52,538 nucleotides of DNA from Variovorax boronicumulans NBRC 103145 (GCF_001591345.1 NZ_BCUS01000038.1:1-52538); one strand, 5' to 3'; positions 17,944-26,267 are shown, numbered from the stretch's first letter. Program-made: numbers and translations. The notes: generated by a model not told the origin, from the letters alone.

Positions 17944-20841
17944 ATGTCATCAGACACATCAAGCAGCTTCATGCCGACGCCATGGAGGCTCGAAGGCCTG
18001 AACGTCGCGCGGCTGTCGGAGCAGGCGCGGCTCATCAAGCTGCAGCTGCCCGCGTCGGCACCGCAGAACGCCGTCGTCGTCGAGCGCTTCACCGGCACCG
18101 AAGGCCTCAACGAGCTCTTCGACTTCACCATTGACACCCTCGCCACCTCGAGCGAGTTCGACCCGTTCGCGCTGATCGGCGAAGAGCTGAGCCTGCGCCT
18201 GCTGTTGGCCAACGGCAGCTTTCGCACCTGGCACGGCTACCTCACGGCCGTCGATGCGCTGGGCGGTGACGGCGGCCTGGCGCGCTACCGGCTGCACCTG
18301 CAGCCCTGGCTCGCCGCGCTCGGTCTGCGCCGCGACAGCTTCGTGTACGCCGCCAAGCACGTGCAGGACATCGTCAGCGAAGTGTTCGCGGATCACACGA
18401 CCGCAAGTTTCAGCTTCGAAGTCACGCAGGAGATGCCCGTGCGGCCCACCTGCGTGCAGTACCGCGAGTCGGACCTGGCCTTCGTGCTGCGCCTGCTGGC
18501 GGAAGAAGGGCTGAGCTTTCGCTTCGAGCATGAGCAGCAGTCGACCGGTGGCGGGAGTGGCAACACCACGCCTTCGCATCACCGCCTGGTGATCTTCGAT
18601 CGCGCGGCAACCCCGCCCGACTGCGCCCTTTCTCAGGTCCGCTTCCACCGCGTCGACGCCACCGAAGCGACCGACGCCATCACCGCCTGGAGCAGCCGGC
18701 GCCAGGTCGCCACCAACGCCGTCATGCGCAACGCCTGGGATGCCAGCGTGCTGCAGGCCCCCACCGGCGCGGTGCAGAGCGCGCTGGCCATGGGCGAGGT
18801 GCCCGTGCTGGAGCACTACGACGGCGCCGGCGCACAGCGCTATGCCGACAGCGCCACCGCCGCCCGCCGCGCCGAGCAACAGCTGGTGGCCTTCGAATCG
18901 CGCGTCAAGCGCTACGGCGCCGCAGGCAGCGTGCGACAGCTCGGTGCCGGCGAGCGCTTCACGCTCACGCAGCACGACCGCTACGACGGCCGCAAATTCC
19001 TCGCACTGCGCGTGCGCCACGAAGCGGCCAACAACCTCGGCGCACAGGCAGCGCAGGTGCTCGAGGCCGGCGAACTCGAGAAGGGCAGCTACCGCAACAG
19101 CTTCGAGGCCCAGCCGGCCGAGGCACAGGTCGTGCCGCTGTGGCGCCCCAAGCCCACAGCCCCCGAGGCCATGGTCGCGCTGGTGGTCGGCGGCGATGAC
19201 GACGAGGCGCCGACCGCCGTCCACACGCAGCGCGACCATCGTGTGCAGGTGCGCTTCCATTGGCAGACCCAGCGTGCGGGCCAGCAGCAATCGACGGGCA
19301 GCGGACAAGGCAGCCTCGTCGCCGCCGGTCGCCACGCGAGCAATCGCCAGTCCGTCTGGCTGCGCGTGGCTGCACCCGTTGCAGGCCCGAACTGGGGCGC
19401 CCACCACCTGCCGCGCGTGGGTTCCGAAGTGCTCGTGTCCTTCATCGAAGGCGACATCGACCGACCGGTGGTCGCTCAGCAGCTCTACAACGGACAGGAC
19501 CTGCCGCCTTGGTCAGCCGGAACCGACTCGTCAGCCAACCATGCCGGTGTGCTCTCGGGCTGGCACAGCCGCGCGCTCGATGGCAGCGGCTACAACCAGT
19601 GGATCGCCGACGACGCGCCCGGCCAGGTGCGCACCCGCCTGGCCAGCTCGCACGCCGCGAGCCAGCTGAACCTGGGTCACCTCAACGCCCAGTCGCCCGA
19701 CGAGAGCAGCCGCGGCGCCTGGCGCGGCAGCGGCGCCGAGCTGCGCTCCGACGCCTGGGTCGCCACGCGCGCCGGCGAGGGCTTGCTGATCTCCACGCTG
19801 GCCCAGGAACGGGCAACGGGCAGTGTGCAGGACACCAACAGCGTGCGCGGCCAGCTCGCGGGCGCGCTGCGCGAGGCGCAGAAGCTGTCCGATGCGGCTG
19901 GCGGCGCGAAGGCGCTGGCGTTGAGCGCCACGGCGCTGCTGCAGCCGCTGATTGACGACATCGATCCGCAGAAGAACGGGCACTATCCCGGCAGCGTCAA
20001 CGGGCAGGATGCGCGCGAGCCGAAAGGTGGAGAAGGCGCAGGTTCACGAGAAGGACAAGACCCCGTGCCCGCCTTCGCCCGGCCGCTCATGGTGCTCGAT
20101 GCGGCCATGAGCCTGAACATGGCCACGCCTGCGAGCGCGACTGTGTACGCGGGCGAGGCGATCCACTGGACTGCGCAGGCGCAGGCCCACATCGCGGCGG
20201 GCAAGACCGTGAGCTTTGCGGCCGCCAAGTCCGTGGGGCTGTACAGCCACGAAGGCGGTATCCAGGTCATCGCGCAAGACGGACCGGTGAGCGTGCAGGC
20301 GCACACCGACGAACTCGAATGGCTGGCCAAGGAAGGCTTCACGGTCACCAGCAGCAATGACGAGATCCACGTGCTGGCGCAGCAGAAGGTCACGCTCAAG
20401 GGTGGGCAGACGAGCATCGAGCTGGATGGGGCGAACATCACCTTGAAGATGCCGGGGCTGCTGGACATCAAGGGGACGAGCAAGAGCTTTGTGGGGCCGG
20501 GGCGGGGTTCGGTGGAGTTGCCGCAACTACCGTCCGACGCGATGGACCTCAAGAACTGGATTGCACTCACCTATCACTATGCCGATCTGGACCCCGTCGC
20601 AGGCGCCAAGTACACCGCGACCTTCTCCGATGGTTCTGTTCGCAGCGGCAACTTGGACGCACAGGGGCATACCCGGATGGAGAACGTGCCACCGGGTCCG
20701 GTCAAGGTGAAATACGAGGAGGTGAAGACGATCGACCCCTCCGTGCATTCCAAAGACAAGGCACAAGCGGACGTCTCGGCATGGCGCAGCGCGCTCACGG
20801 CGGCGTTCGCGGATCAAGTTGAACAGGGAGTCAAAAAATGA
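17944..20841 (+). CDS. vgrG: T6SS spike protein VgrG with transthyretin-like C-terminal extension (second copy)
   Basis: The 965-residue spike has the gp27-like hub (about 25-400), an OB-fold near 425-519 (VHTQRDHRVQVRFHWQ; RVGSEVLVSFIEGDIDRPVV), a beta-helical needle with DUF2345 (about 680-850) and an added C-terminal domain. That domain (about 872-925) reads ADLDPVAGAKYTATFSDG and GHTRMENVPPGPVKVKYEE, the pattern of a transthyretin or carboxypeptidase-regulatory beta-sandwich. TTR domains on VgrG are known docking sites for Tle1 lipases, so this tail probably binds the following effector directly. A strong AGGGAGGT ribosome site precedes ATG 17944. The stop overlaps the effector start as ATGA. 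Confidence 0.92.
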   Translation: MSSDTSSSFMPTPWRLEGLNVARLSEQARLIKLQLPASAPQNAVVVERFTGTEGLNELFDFTIDTLATSSEFDPFALIGEELSLRLLLANGSFRTWHGYLTAVDALGGDGGLARYRLHLQPWLAALGLRRDSFVYAAKHVQDIVSEVFADHTTASFSFEVTQEMPVRPTCVQYRESDLAFVLRLLAEEGLSFRFEHEQQSTGGGSGNTTPSHHRLVIFDRAATPPDCALSQVRFHRVDATEATDAITAWSSRRQVATNAVMRNAWDASVLQAPTGAVQSALAMGEVPVLEHYDGAGAQRYADSATAARRAEQQLVAFESRVKRYGAAGSVRQLGAGERFTLTQHDRYDGRKFLALRVRHEAANNLGAQAAQVLEAGELEKGSYRNSFEAQPAEAQVVPLWRPKPTAPEAMVALVVGGDDDEAPTAVHTQRDHRVQVRFHWQTQRAGQQQSTGSGQGSLVAAGRHASNRQSVWLRVAAPVAGPNWGAHHLPRVGSEVLVSFIEGDIDRPVVAQQLYNGQDLPPWSAGTDSSANHAGVLSGWHSRALDGSGYNQWIADDAPGQVRTRLASSHAASQLNLGHLNAQSPDESSRGAWRGSGAELRSDAWVATRAGEGLLISTLAQERATGSVQDTNSVRGQLAGALREAQKLSDAAGGAKALALSATALLQPLIDDIDPQKNGHYPGSVNGQDAREPKGGEGAGSREGQDPVPAFARPLMVLDAAMSLNMATPASATVYAGEAIHWTAQAQAHIAAGKTVSFAAAKSVGLYSHEGGIQVIAQDGPVSVQAHTDELEWLAKEGFTVTSSNDEIHVLAQQKVTLKGGQTSIELDGANITLKMPGLLDIKGTSKSFVGPGRGSVELPQLPSDAMDLKNWIALTYHYADLDPVAGAKYTATFSDGSVRSGNLDAQGHTRMENVPPGPVKVKYEEVKTIDPSVHSKDKAQADVSAWRSALTAAFADQVEQGVKK

Positions 20842-22415
20842 GCGGCGACAGAGGTGAGTTGGTCAGTCTCGAAGACGCGCATGCGCACACCTACCTGAGC
20901 GACGCGTTCGATTGGGTGCGGGACCTGGCGGCCAAGGGCGCGCGCAGCGCTGCGGACACCGTGGACGACTGGACGATCGAACTCGACAAGCTGAACTTCA
21001 ATGGCTCCGACGCGTTGAAAAGCTACCTGCGCGAGCAAGGCAACTGGGTCTCCGACCTGTTCGCTGAAATACTCAGCCTTGTCGAACTGATCAATCCGCT
21101 GACCATCGGCAAGCAGATCGCCATCTGGATTCTGGAGGACTTCCGCGACGTGTTGCGCGCCCTGGCGTTGCTGGTCGACTCCAAGGACGACACGGCAGAG
21201 GAAACCAAGGGTGCCCTGGTGGAGCTGGGCATGGCCGCTGCCGCCTTGTGCATCCCCTACGTGGGACGGGCCGGCAAGGTGATCTACCGGATGCTGCCGA
21301 AGTTCGCCAACATGCGTTTTGCCGTTGCCGCGCTGGAGACGGGTGAAGGCGCGGCGATGCTGCGGTTCCTGGGTACCGGCGACACCCTGGGATACCTCAA
21401 GGGACTGAACTTTCCGTCCTACGCGGGCAAGATCAATTCGCTGCTGCGCCAGATATTCGACAAGATCGGGGCTGCGGTGGGGCGCTATCTGCCCAAGATG
21501 TCCAAGGTGATCAGCGAGTGGTACGCCAAGATCAGTGGTTGGGTGACGAGCGCTCTCAAGCAGGTCCAAATCTGGGTGGCTGCAGCCGTTGCCAAGCTCC
21601 AGCATGTGGTCTACAACGCCGCGACCAACATCACGAACCCCAAGGTGCTGGACAAGATTCCCGACAAGTTGCTCGACTGGATGTACGCGCAGATCAACGG
21701 CAACTTGTGCGAGAGCTGCGTGGACAATTACTTCATCAACTTCATGGGCTACTCGCGTCTTTTCCCAGCGCCAAACACATCCAAGCGCGACACCAGCGCG
21801 TTCTTCGGCTCGGATCAGGGTATCGATGGCCTCTTCGAAAAAGAGCCCAGTGTGGTGACCGGTGGAACCTTGCTGCCACCGCACTACAACGGCATCCCCA
21901 ACAGCCTGGGCTGGATATTGGACGAACTCGATGTGGAGATACCTGGGGAGCAGATTGCGAAGGCGGCCGTCAGCCGCAGCATCAAGCCCTTCGGCGATAT
22001 CGATTCAGATTTCAACCCGGTGACGGGCAAGCCTGCCACGTTCCCGCGCTTTGTGGTGATGGAGGCCAAGTTCGGCTATCACGTCAAGTCGGGCAACAAG
22101 CTTCAGGACATTGAATGGAAGAACAAGCTGGGGACGACGACGACGGGGGTGAAGCAGATGAGTCGAACGTGGATCGATCAACGTCTGCGAACTACCGTTT
22201 TTCCGCCGGATCCGACCACTGGGAGAGTGCCGCAAAAGCTCAGCGACATCCAGAAAATTGGCTACCTTCGCTGGCTTTATGGATGCCAACCCGCCAATGC
22301 CAAAAACAGCAAGAAGGCGAGAGCGCGCGGCGGAAGGCGGATGCAGGGATTGGCATTTTTTCCGCCTTATGCATTGCGTGGGTACGACATCGACAAAATG
22401 AAATGGAACGTCTAG
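20838..22415 (+). CDS. PoNe-like PD-(D/E)xK DNase effector of the T6SS
   Basis: The 525-residue protein has a helical, partly hydrophobic N-terminal region (LVELGMAAAALCIPYVG near residue 134) and a C-terminal nuclease-like domain. The catalytic pattern GIDGLF (Asp330), followed by VVMEAKFGY (Glu409, Lys411) and then QMSRTWI (from Gln440), fits the PD-(D/E)xK fold as seen in PoNe-type polymorphic nucleases. It should degrade target-cell DNA. It overlaps vgrG2 by four bases, and two PoNi-type immunity genes follow 3 bp later, which strongly supports a toxin role. No DUF4123 gene or PAAR motif is seen with it. The exact toxin family is inferred from motifs and context. Confidence 0.75.
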   Translation: MSGDRGELVSLEDAHAHTYLSDAFDWVRDLAAKGARSAADTVDDWTIELDKLNFNGSDALKSYLREQGNWVSDLFAEILSLVELINPLTIGKQIAIWILEDFRDVLRALALLVDSKDDTAEETKGALVELGMAAAALCIPYVGRAGKVIYRMLPKFANMRFAVAALETGEGAAMLRFLGTGDTLGYLKGLNFPSYAGKINSLLRQIFDKIGAAVGRYLPKMSKVISEWYAKISGWVTSALKQVQIWVAAAVAKLQHVVYNAATNITNPKVLDKIPDKLLDWMYAQINGNLCESCVDNYFINFMGYSRLFPAPNTSKRDTSAFFGSDQGIDGLFEKEPSVVTGGTLLPPHYNGIPNSLGWILDELDVEIPGEQIAKAAVSRSIKPFGDIDSDFNPVTGKPATFPRFVVMEAKFGYHVKSGNKLQDIEWKNKLGTTTTGVKQMSRTWIDQRLRTTVFPPDPTTGRVPQKLSDIQKIGYLRWLYGCQPANAKNSKKARARGGRRMQGLAFFPPYALRGYDIDKMKWNV

Positions 22416-22418
22416 AAA

Positions 22419-23423
22419 ATGGCTGACTTCTATTCGAATCGGCGCGAGCGCTTCTTAAACGAGGAGCCTTATCTACTCCTTGTGAACGCAACCCGAGAAA
22501 ACGTCGCCGAGCTTGAGGGCTATCTAAAAAATGATCTGGCCTCCGCGGATGAGAATGCATGGTCCCGTTGGCATAGCTTCATGGCAGGCGCCAAGTTTTC
22601 GTTGCTCATTGGTCAGTACTCGGCCGGACGCCCCGTCACGGAGGTCGCAACGGCGTACCCTCCCATGCTCCGAACCATCGAAGCTCAGTGTCTTCCGAAT
22701 TCGACCTATCAGACTGAACCGCTCTATCTCGAGGAACTCGACGGCTACCACTACGCCATGACCTTGCTGTCGTTGGCCAAGCTGCTGCGCCACGACGACC
22801 TCGTTCCACGCGTGGCCGCACTGTTCGATGTGGCCCGGTCCGAAAATAGAGGAAAGGATGCTTTGTACGAAACGCTGCTTGGAAAGCTCGGCTTGCCGAC
22901 AGTTCCTGCGAAGGGCATGTTGCGTTTTCTCAAAGCCCATCCACTTCTGTTGAAGGCCATTGAGGCGCCCCCCCAAAAACGCCCTCTATTCATCGCGGAG
23001 TTCCTAAGGAAGTGGTACTCCGCAATGAAGGGAACCTACTGGCATGGCCTGCACGACAAGGTACCGCAGAGCTTCTTCGGCTACTGGGCCTTCGAGGCCG
23101 GGCTGGTGACCTACCTCTGGGATATCGACGACAGCAGCTACCGAGACCTGCCGTTCTATCCCAAGGACCTGGTTGACTATGCACGCACGCATGGCGCGGT
23201 CGCATCGTCTGACACCAGCGCTTCCCTTTCAGCACAAGACGGCCCTCCGGTCTCCACACGAGGTGGAGAGCCTTGCCCACTGGCCGGCTGGTGGTTCACG
23301 CCAGCCAAGGCGGGCAGCCGACGCTACTTCAAGGCGGACGAGGTCATGCCCGTCATCGAGGGCAGCAGCTACGGCGCAACCTTCTGGCAATGGAGTGCGG
23401 ATCAAACGGCGCCCAAGCTCTGA
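22419..23423 (+). CDS. PoNi/DUF1911-type immunity protein with C-terminal CPxxGWW module (copy 1)
   Basis: The 334-residue protein has a helical N-terminal part (about 1-104) and a core with the DUF1911 hallmark GYWAFEAGLVTYL, then DIDDSSYRDLPFYPKDLVDY (about 221-255). DUF1911 proteins (PoNi) neutralise PoNe DNases; an Imm71/Imm72-like assignment cannot be excluded. After a Ser/Pro linker comes a 49-residue C-terminal module (286-334) beginning CPLAGWWFTPA, then MPVIEGSS and ending FWQW. A related module closes the last gene of the locus. The gene starts 3 bp after the effector stop, so the pair is presumably co-translated. Confidence 0.75.
   Translation: MADFYSNRRERFLNEEPYLLLVNATRENVAELEGYLKNDLASADENAWSRWHSFMAGAKFSLLIGQYSAGRPVTEVATAYPPMLRTIEAQCLPNSTYQTEPLYLEELDGYHYAMTLLSLAKLLRHDDLVPRVAALFDVARSENRGKDALYETLLGKLGLPTVPAKGMLRFLKAHPLLLKAIEAPPQKRPLFIAEFLRKWYSAMKGTYWHGLHDKVPQSFFGYWAFEAGLVTYLWDIDDSSYRDLPFYPKDLVDYARTHGAVASSDTSASLSAQDGPPVSTRGGEPCPLAGWWFTPAKAGSRRYFKADEVMPVIEGSSYGATFWQWSADQTAPKL
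22731..23297 (+). repeat. Direct repeat, left copy (3' part of immunity copy 1)
   Basis: This 567-bp block aligns with 23778-24344 at a constant offset of 1047 bp. Equal spacing at both ends means there is no net insertion or deletion. It encodes the DUF1911 core and the first residues of the CPxxGWW module. The segment upstream of it in each gene (312 and 318 bp) is strongly diverged. Confidence 0.85.
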
Positions 23424-23459
23424 GACTCAAGTCAAATGCGCGGTTTGGACTGGTGAGCC

Positions 23460-24338
23460 ATGAGTAGTTTCTCCTCGAAGCGTCGCGAAAAATTTCTGAA
23501 TGAAGAGCCCAGTTCGGTCCGCCGGCTGGGTCTGCACGAAGACATTGCCGATGCTCAGCTGCTGCTCGACACAAGTCTCGGAAAAGAGGGCTTTCGCGAA
23601 GATGGCTGGTTTGCTTGGAATTGGGCCATCGCCAGCGCCAAGAGACGTCTCTTGGTTCACTCCTATTCGGACGGCAGCCCGATGGAGCACCTCGCTGCGG
23701 ACTTTCCCGGCGTGCTTGCTGCGCAAGAGCCATCAAGCCTCCCTCATCCATTGCACGAAACCGAGCCGTTCTCCCTCGAGGAACTCGACGGCTACTACTA
23801 CGCCATGACGTTCCTGTCCTTGGCCAAGCTGCTGTGTCGTGACGACTTGGTTCCACGCGTTGTTGCCTTGTTCGATGTTGCCTATACCGACAACCGCGGC
23901 AAAGACGCGCTCTACGAGGCGCTTCTCGGAAAGCTGGGGCTACCGACGGTGCCTGCGAAGGGCATGCTGCGCTTTCTCAAAGCCCACCCACTGTTGTTGA
24001 AGGCCATTGAGGCCGAGCCGAGAAAGCGCCCCTTGTTCGTGGCTGAATTCCTCGAGAAGTGGTACTCGGCGATGAAGGGAACTGCGTGGCACGGGTTGCA
24101 CGACAAGATCCCGCAAAGCTTCGATGGCTACTGGGCCTTCGAGGCCGGGCTGGTGACTTACCTCTGGGACATCGACGACATCAGCTACCGAGACCTGCCG
24201 TTCTATCCCAAGGACCTCGTTGACTATGCGCGCACGCACGGCGCGGTCGCATCGCCTGACATGAACGCGACCCTTGCGGCACAAGACGGCCCTCCCGCCT
24301 CCACTCGAAGTGGAGAGGTTTGCCCGAAACAGGGTTGA
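23460..24338 (+). CDS. PoNi/DUF1911-type immunity protein lacking the C-terminal module (copy 2)
   Basis: The 292-residue paralogue is about 85% identical (by eye) to copy 1 from EELDGY to the end, including GYWAFEAGLVTYLWDIDD, but its first 106 residues are very different. It stops at CPKQG: TGA 24336-24338 occupies the codon that is Trp (TGG 23289-23291) in copy 1, and the next two codons still read TGG TTC. It has therefore lost the terminal module by a nonsense change, while the rest of the domain is intact and probably functional. The diverged N-terminus suggests it recognises a different effector variant. Confidence 0.75.
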   Translation: MSSFSSKRREKFLNEEPSSVRRLGLHEDIADAQLLLDTSLGKEGFREDGWFAWNWAIASAKRRLLVHSYSDGSPMEHLAADFPGVLAAQEPSSLPHPLHETEPFSLEELDGYYYAMTFLSLAKLLCRDDLVPRVVALFDVAYTDNRGKDALYEALLGKLGLPTVPAKGMLRFLKAHPLLLKAIEAEPRKRPLFVAEFLEKWYSAMKGTAWHGLHDKIPQSFDGYWAFEAGLVTYLWDIDDISYRDLPFYPKDLVDYARTHGAVASPDMNATLAAQDGPPASTRSGEVCPKQG

Positions 24339-24344
24339 TGGTTC
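23778..24344 (+). repeat. Direct repeat, right copy (3' part of immunity copy 2)
   Basis: This is the second copy of the 567-bp block starting at 22731. Homology continues through the stop codon of copy 2 for two more codons (TGG TTC) and then ends abruptly 10 bp before the next start codon. That marks the junction where the rest of the module was lost. Confidence 0.85.
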
Positions 24345-24354
24345 AACCTGTCCC

Positions 24355-25098
24355 ATGTGGCTCTACCTGCATCACACCGCCTCCGACCTCATCGACCTGG
24401 ACCCCACAACCGGCCGCTGGCGCCCAGTCGACGACGCCGAGAAACCCCCAGGCGCGTCGGTACTCGCCGACCTCCCCGTCAAAGGCGGCTACACGATCGA
24501 GAACGACAAGCGCTACTACAGCTACTGGACGTCCGACGAGAAGTTCGTCTTTCGCGCCGACGACGGTGCCGTGCTCGATATCTGCCAGAAGCGCGACGAC
24601 GGCTCCGTGGTCATGCTCCCGCCCGTCTTGCGGAGCGAGATCGCGCCTTCGCGGTATGGCGATGGGGGTTTGCGGCAGGGCTTCAGCCAGTTCCGGTTGA
24701 TCGAAGTTGCGACAGGCCAGGTCGTCTTCGAGCTGGACTACAACGCCGAGCGCTACCAGCGCCTGTACCAGGCCGACTTCACCGCCGCGGCGGCGGAGCA
24801 GGATCTGTCCGACTGGGATTTCTTCATCGCCTTGCAAGGCGCCATCGAGATTTTCGAAGAGCGTGCCGCGTCCGGCCGCGTCGCTTTCTTCGTGCAGGAC
24901 GATGGCTCGGCGCAGGTCCAGGGGCACCGCATGCGCCGCGATGAGCTGCTGTTTGCGGACACGGGCCAGACCTGCCCCCGCTCGGGCATCTGGGCCTGCC
25001 TGACCGACCTGCGCGTGAGCGTGGCCGTCACGCAGGGCGAGCCGATGCCCTCGAACGGCGGGCAGCCGGTGCAATGGGTCTGGAGCCGCGCCGACTGA
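24355..25098 (+). CDS. Unrecognised protein ending in the CPxxGxW module, T6SS module 2
   Basis: I do not recognise the main part of this 247-residue soluble protein (WLYLHHTASDLIDLDP at the start; YYSYWTSDEKFVFRADDGAV near 60). It has no signal peptide or membrane helix. Its last 41 residues (207-247) read CPRSGIW, then GEPMPSNGGQ and WVWSR, matching the pattern of the C-terminal module of immunity copy 1. It starts 16 bp after the truncated immunity copy 2. The context suggests an immunity or accessory role for the DNase module, but no function can be assigned from sequence alone. Confidence 0.6.
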   Translation: MWLYLHHTASDLIDLDPTTGRWRPVDDAEKPPGASVLADLPVKGGYTIENDKRYYSYWTSDEKFVFRADDGAVLDICQKRDDGSVVMLPPVLRSEIAPSRYGDGGLRQGFSQFRLIEVATGQVVFELDYNAERYQRLYQADFTAAAAEQDLSDWDFFIALQGAIEIFEERAASGRVAFFVQDDGSAQVQGHRMRRDELLFADTGQTCPRSGIWACLTDLRVSVAVTQGEPMPSNGGQPVQWVWSRAD

Positions 25099-25165
25099 GC
25101 GCAGCCGCGGCTTTTAACCCCGCCCCAGCCGGGTCACAGACCCTTGCGCATAATTGACGCAAGCT

Positions 25166-26131
25166 ATGACTCTCACCGAACTCAAATATATCGTCGCAGT
25201 CGCCCGCGAGCGGCACTTCGGCAAGGCGGCCGAGGCCTGTTATGTGTCCCAGCCGACGCTTTCGGTGGCCATCAAGAAACTCGAGGACGAACTCGAGGTC
25301 AAGCTCTTCGAGCGCAGCGCCGGTGAAGTGACCGTCACGCCGCTCGGCGAGCAGATCGTCCAGCAGGCGCAGAGCGTGCTCGACCAGGCCGCCAGCATCA
25401 AGGAGATCGCCAAGCGCGGCAAGGACCCGCTGGCTGGCCCGCTGAACCTGGGCGTGATCTACACGATCGGCCCGTACCTGCTGCCCGACCTGGTGCGCCA
25501 GGTGATCGCGCGCACGCCGCAGATGCCGCTGGTGCTGCAGGAGAACTTCACGGTCAAGCTGCTCGAGATGCTGCGCGCCGGCGAGATCGACTGCGCGATC
25601 ATGGCCGAGCCTTTTCCCGACACGGGCCTGGCGATGGCGCCGCTGTACGACGAGCCCTTCATGGCGGCGCTGCCCGTGAAGCACAAGCTGGCCGACCGCG
25701 AGTCGATCACGTCGGAAGAGCTGCAGAGCGAGACGATGCTGCTGCTGGGCACGGGCCACTGCTTTCGCGACCACGTGCTCGAGGTGTGCCCCGAGTTCGC
25801 GCGTTTCTCGAGCAACGCCGAGGGCATCCGCAAGAGCTTCGAGGGCTCGTCGCTGGAGACCATCAAGCACATGGTGGCCTCGGGCATGGGCGTGACGCTG
25901 GTGCCGCGCCTGTCGGTGCCGGCCGAGGCGCTCAAGCCGAAGGTCAAGGGGCGCAAGGAGCCCGAGCAGATGGTGCGCTACCTGCCCGTGCGCGACGCGC
26001 AGGACCGCGACCCGCCGATGCGCCGCGTGGTGCTGGCCTGGCGCCGCACCTTTACGCGCTACGAGGCCATTGCGGCGCTGCGCAACGCGATCTACGCGTG
26101 CGAGCTGCCGGGTGTCAAACGACTCTCCTAG
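25166..26131 (+). CDS. oxyR: Peroxide-sensing LysR-type regulator OxyR
   Basis: The 321-residue protein has a LysR helix-turn-helix (FGKAAEACYVSQPTLSVAIKKLE, residues about 17-39) and a peroxide-sensing domain. In GTGHCFRDHVLEVCPEF the two cysteines fall at residues 199 and 208, the same numbers as the redox pair in E. coli OxyR. Oxidation to the disulfide switches on antioxidant genes such as dps, which lies just downstream. A TTG at 25154 is in frame but ATG 25166 gives the family-typical MTLTELKYIVAVA start. A CATAAT at 25149-25154 could be a -10 element, which would leave a very short leader. Confidence 0.95.
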   Translation: MTLTELKYIVAVARERHFGKAAEACYVSQPTLSVAIKKLEDELEVKLFERSAGEVTVTPLGEQIVQQAQSVLDQAASIKEIAKRGKDPLAGPLNLGVIYTIGPYLLPDLVRQVIARTPQMPLVLQENFTVKLLEMLRAGEIDCAIMAEPFPDTGLAMAPLYDEPFMAALPVKHKLADRESITSEELQSETMLLLGTGHCFRDHVLEVCPEFARFSSNAEGIRKSFEGSSLETIKHMVASGMGVTLVPRLSVPAEALKPKVKGRKEPEQMVRYLPVRDAQDRDPPMRRVVLAWRRTFTRYEAIAALRNAIYACELPGVKRLS

Positions 26132-26267
26132 CGATTCGGGGCCTTTGCCTACGCGCGGGCTGTTTGGGATCGCTGATCGCTGGGATAGAGTGAAGCTGTT
26201 GCGAAGCCGCCTGCCGGCTTTCAGAATTTCGGTGTTGTCACCCAACTTCAAGAAAGACCCCTCCGCC

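Noticed and set aside
24321..24360. Frameshift joining immunity copy 2 to the following gene
   Set aside because: Homology to copy 1 continues in the same frame through the TGA for two codons, so the break is a nonsense codon. The next gene starts at its own ATG in another frame.
25085..25120. AGCCGCGGCT at the end of the T6SS region as a terminator
   Set aside because: It is a 10-bp palindrome without room for a loop, followed by only four T.
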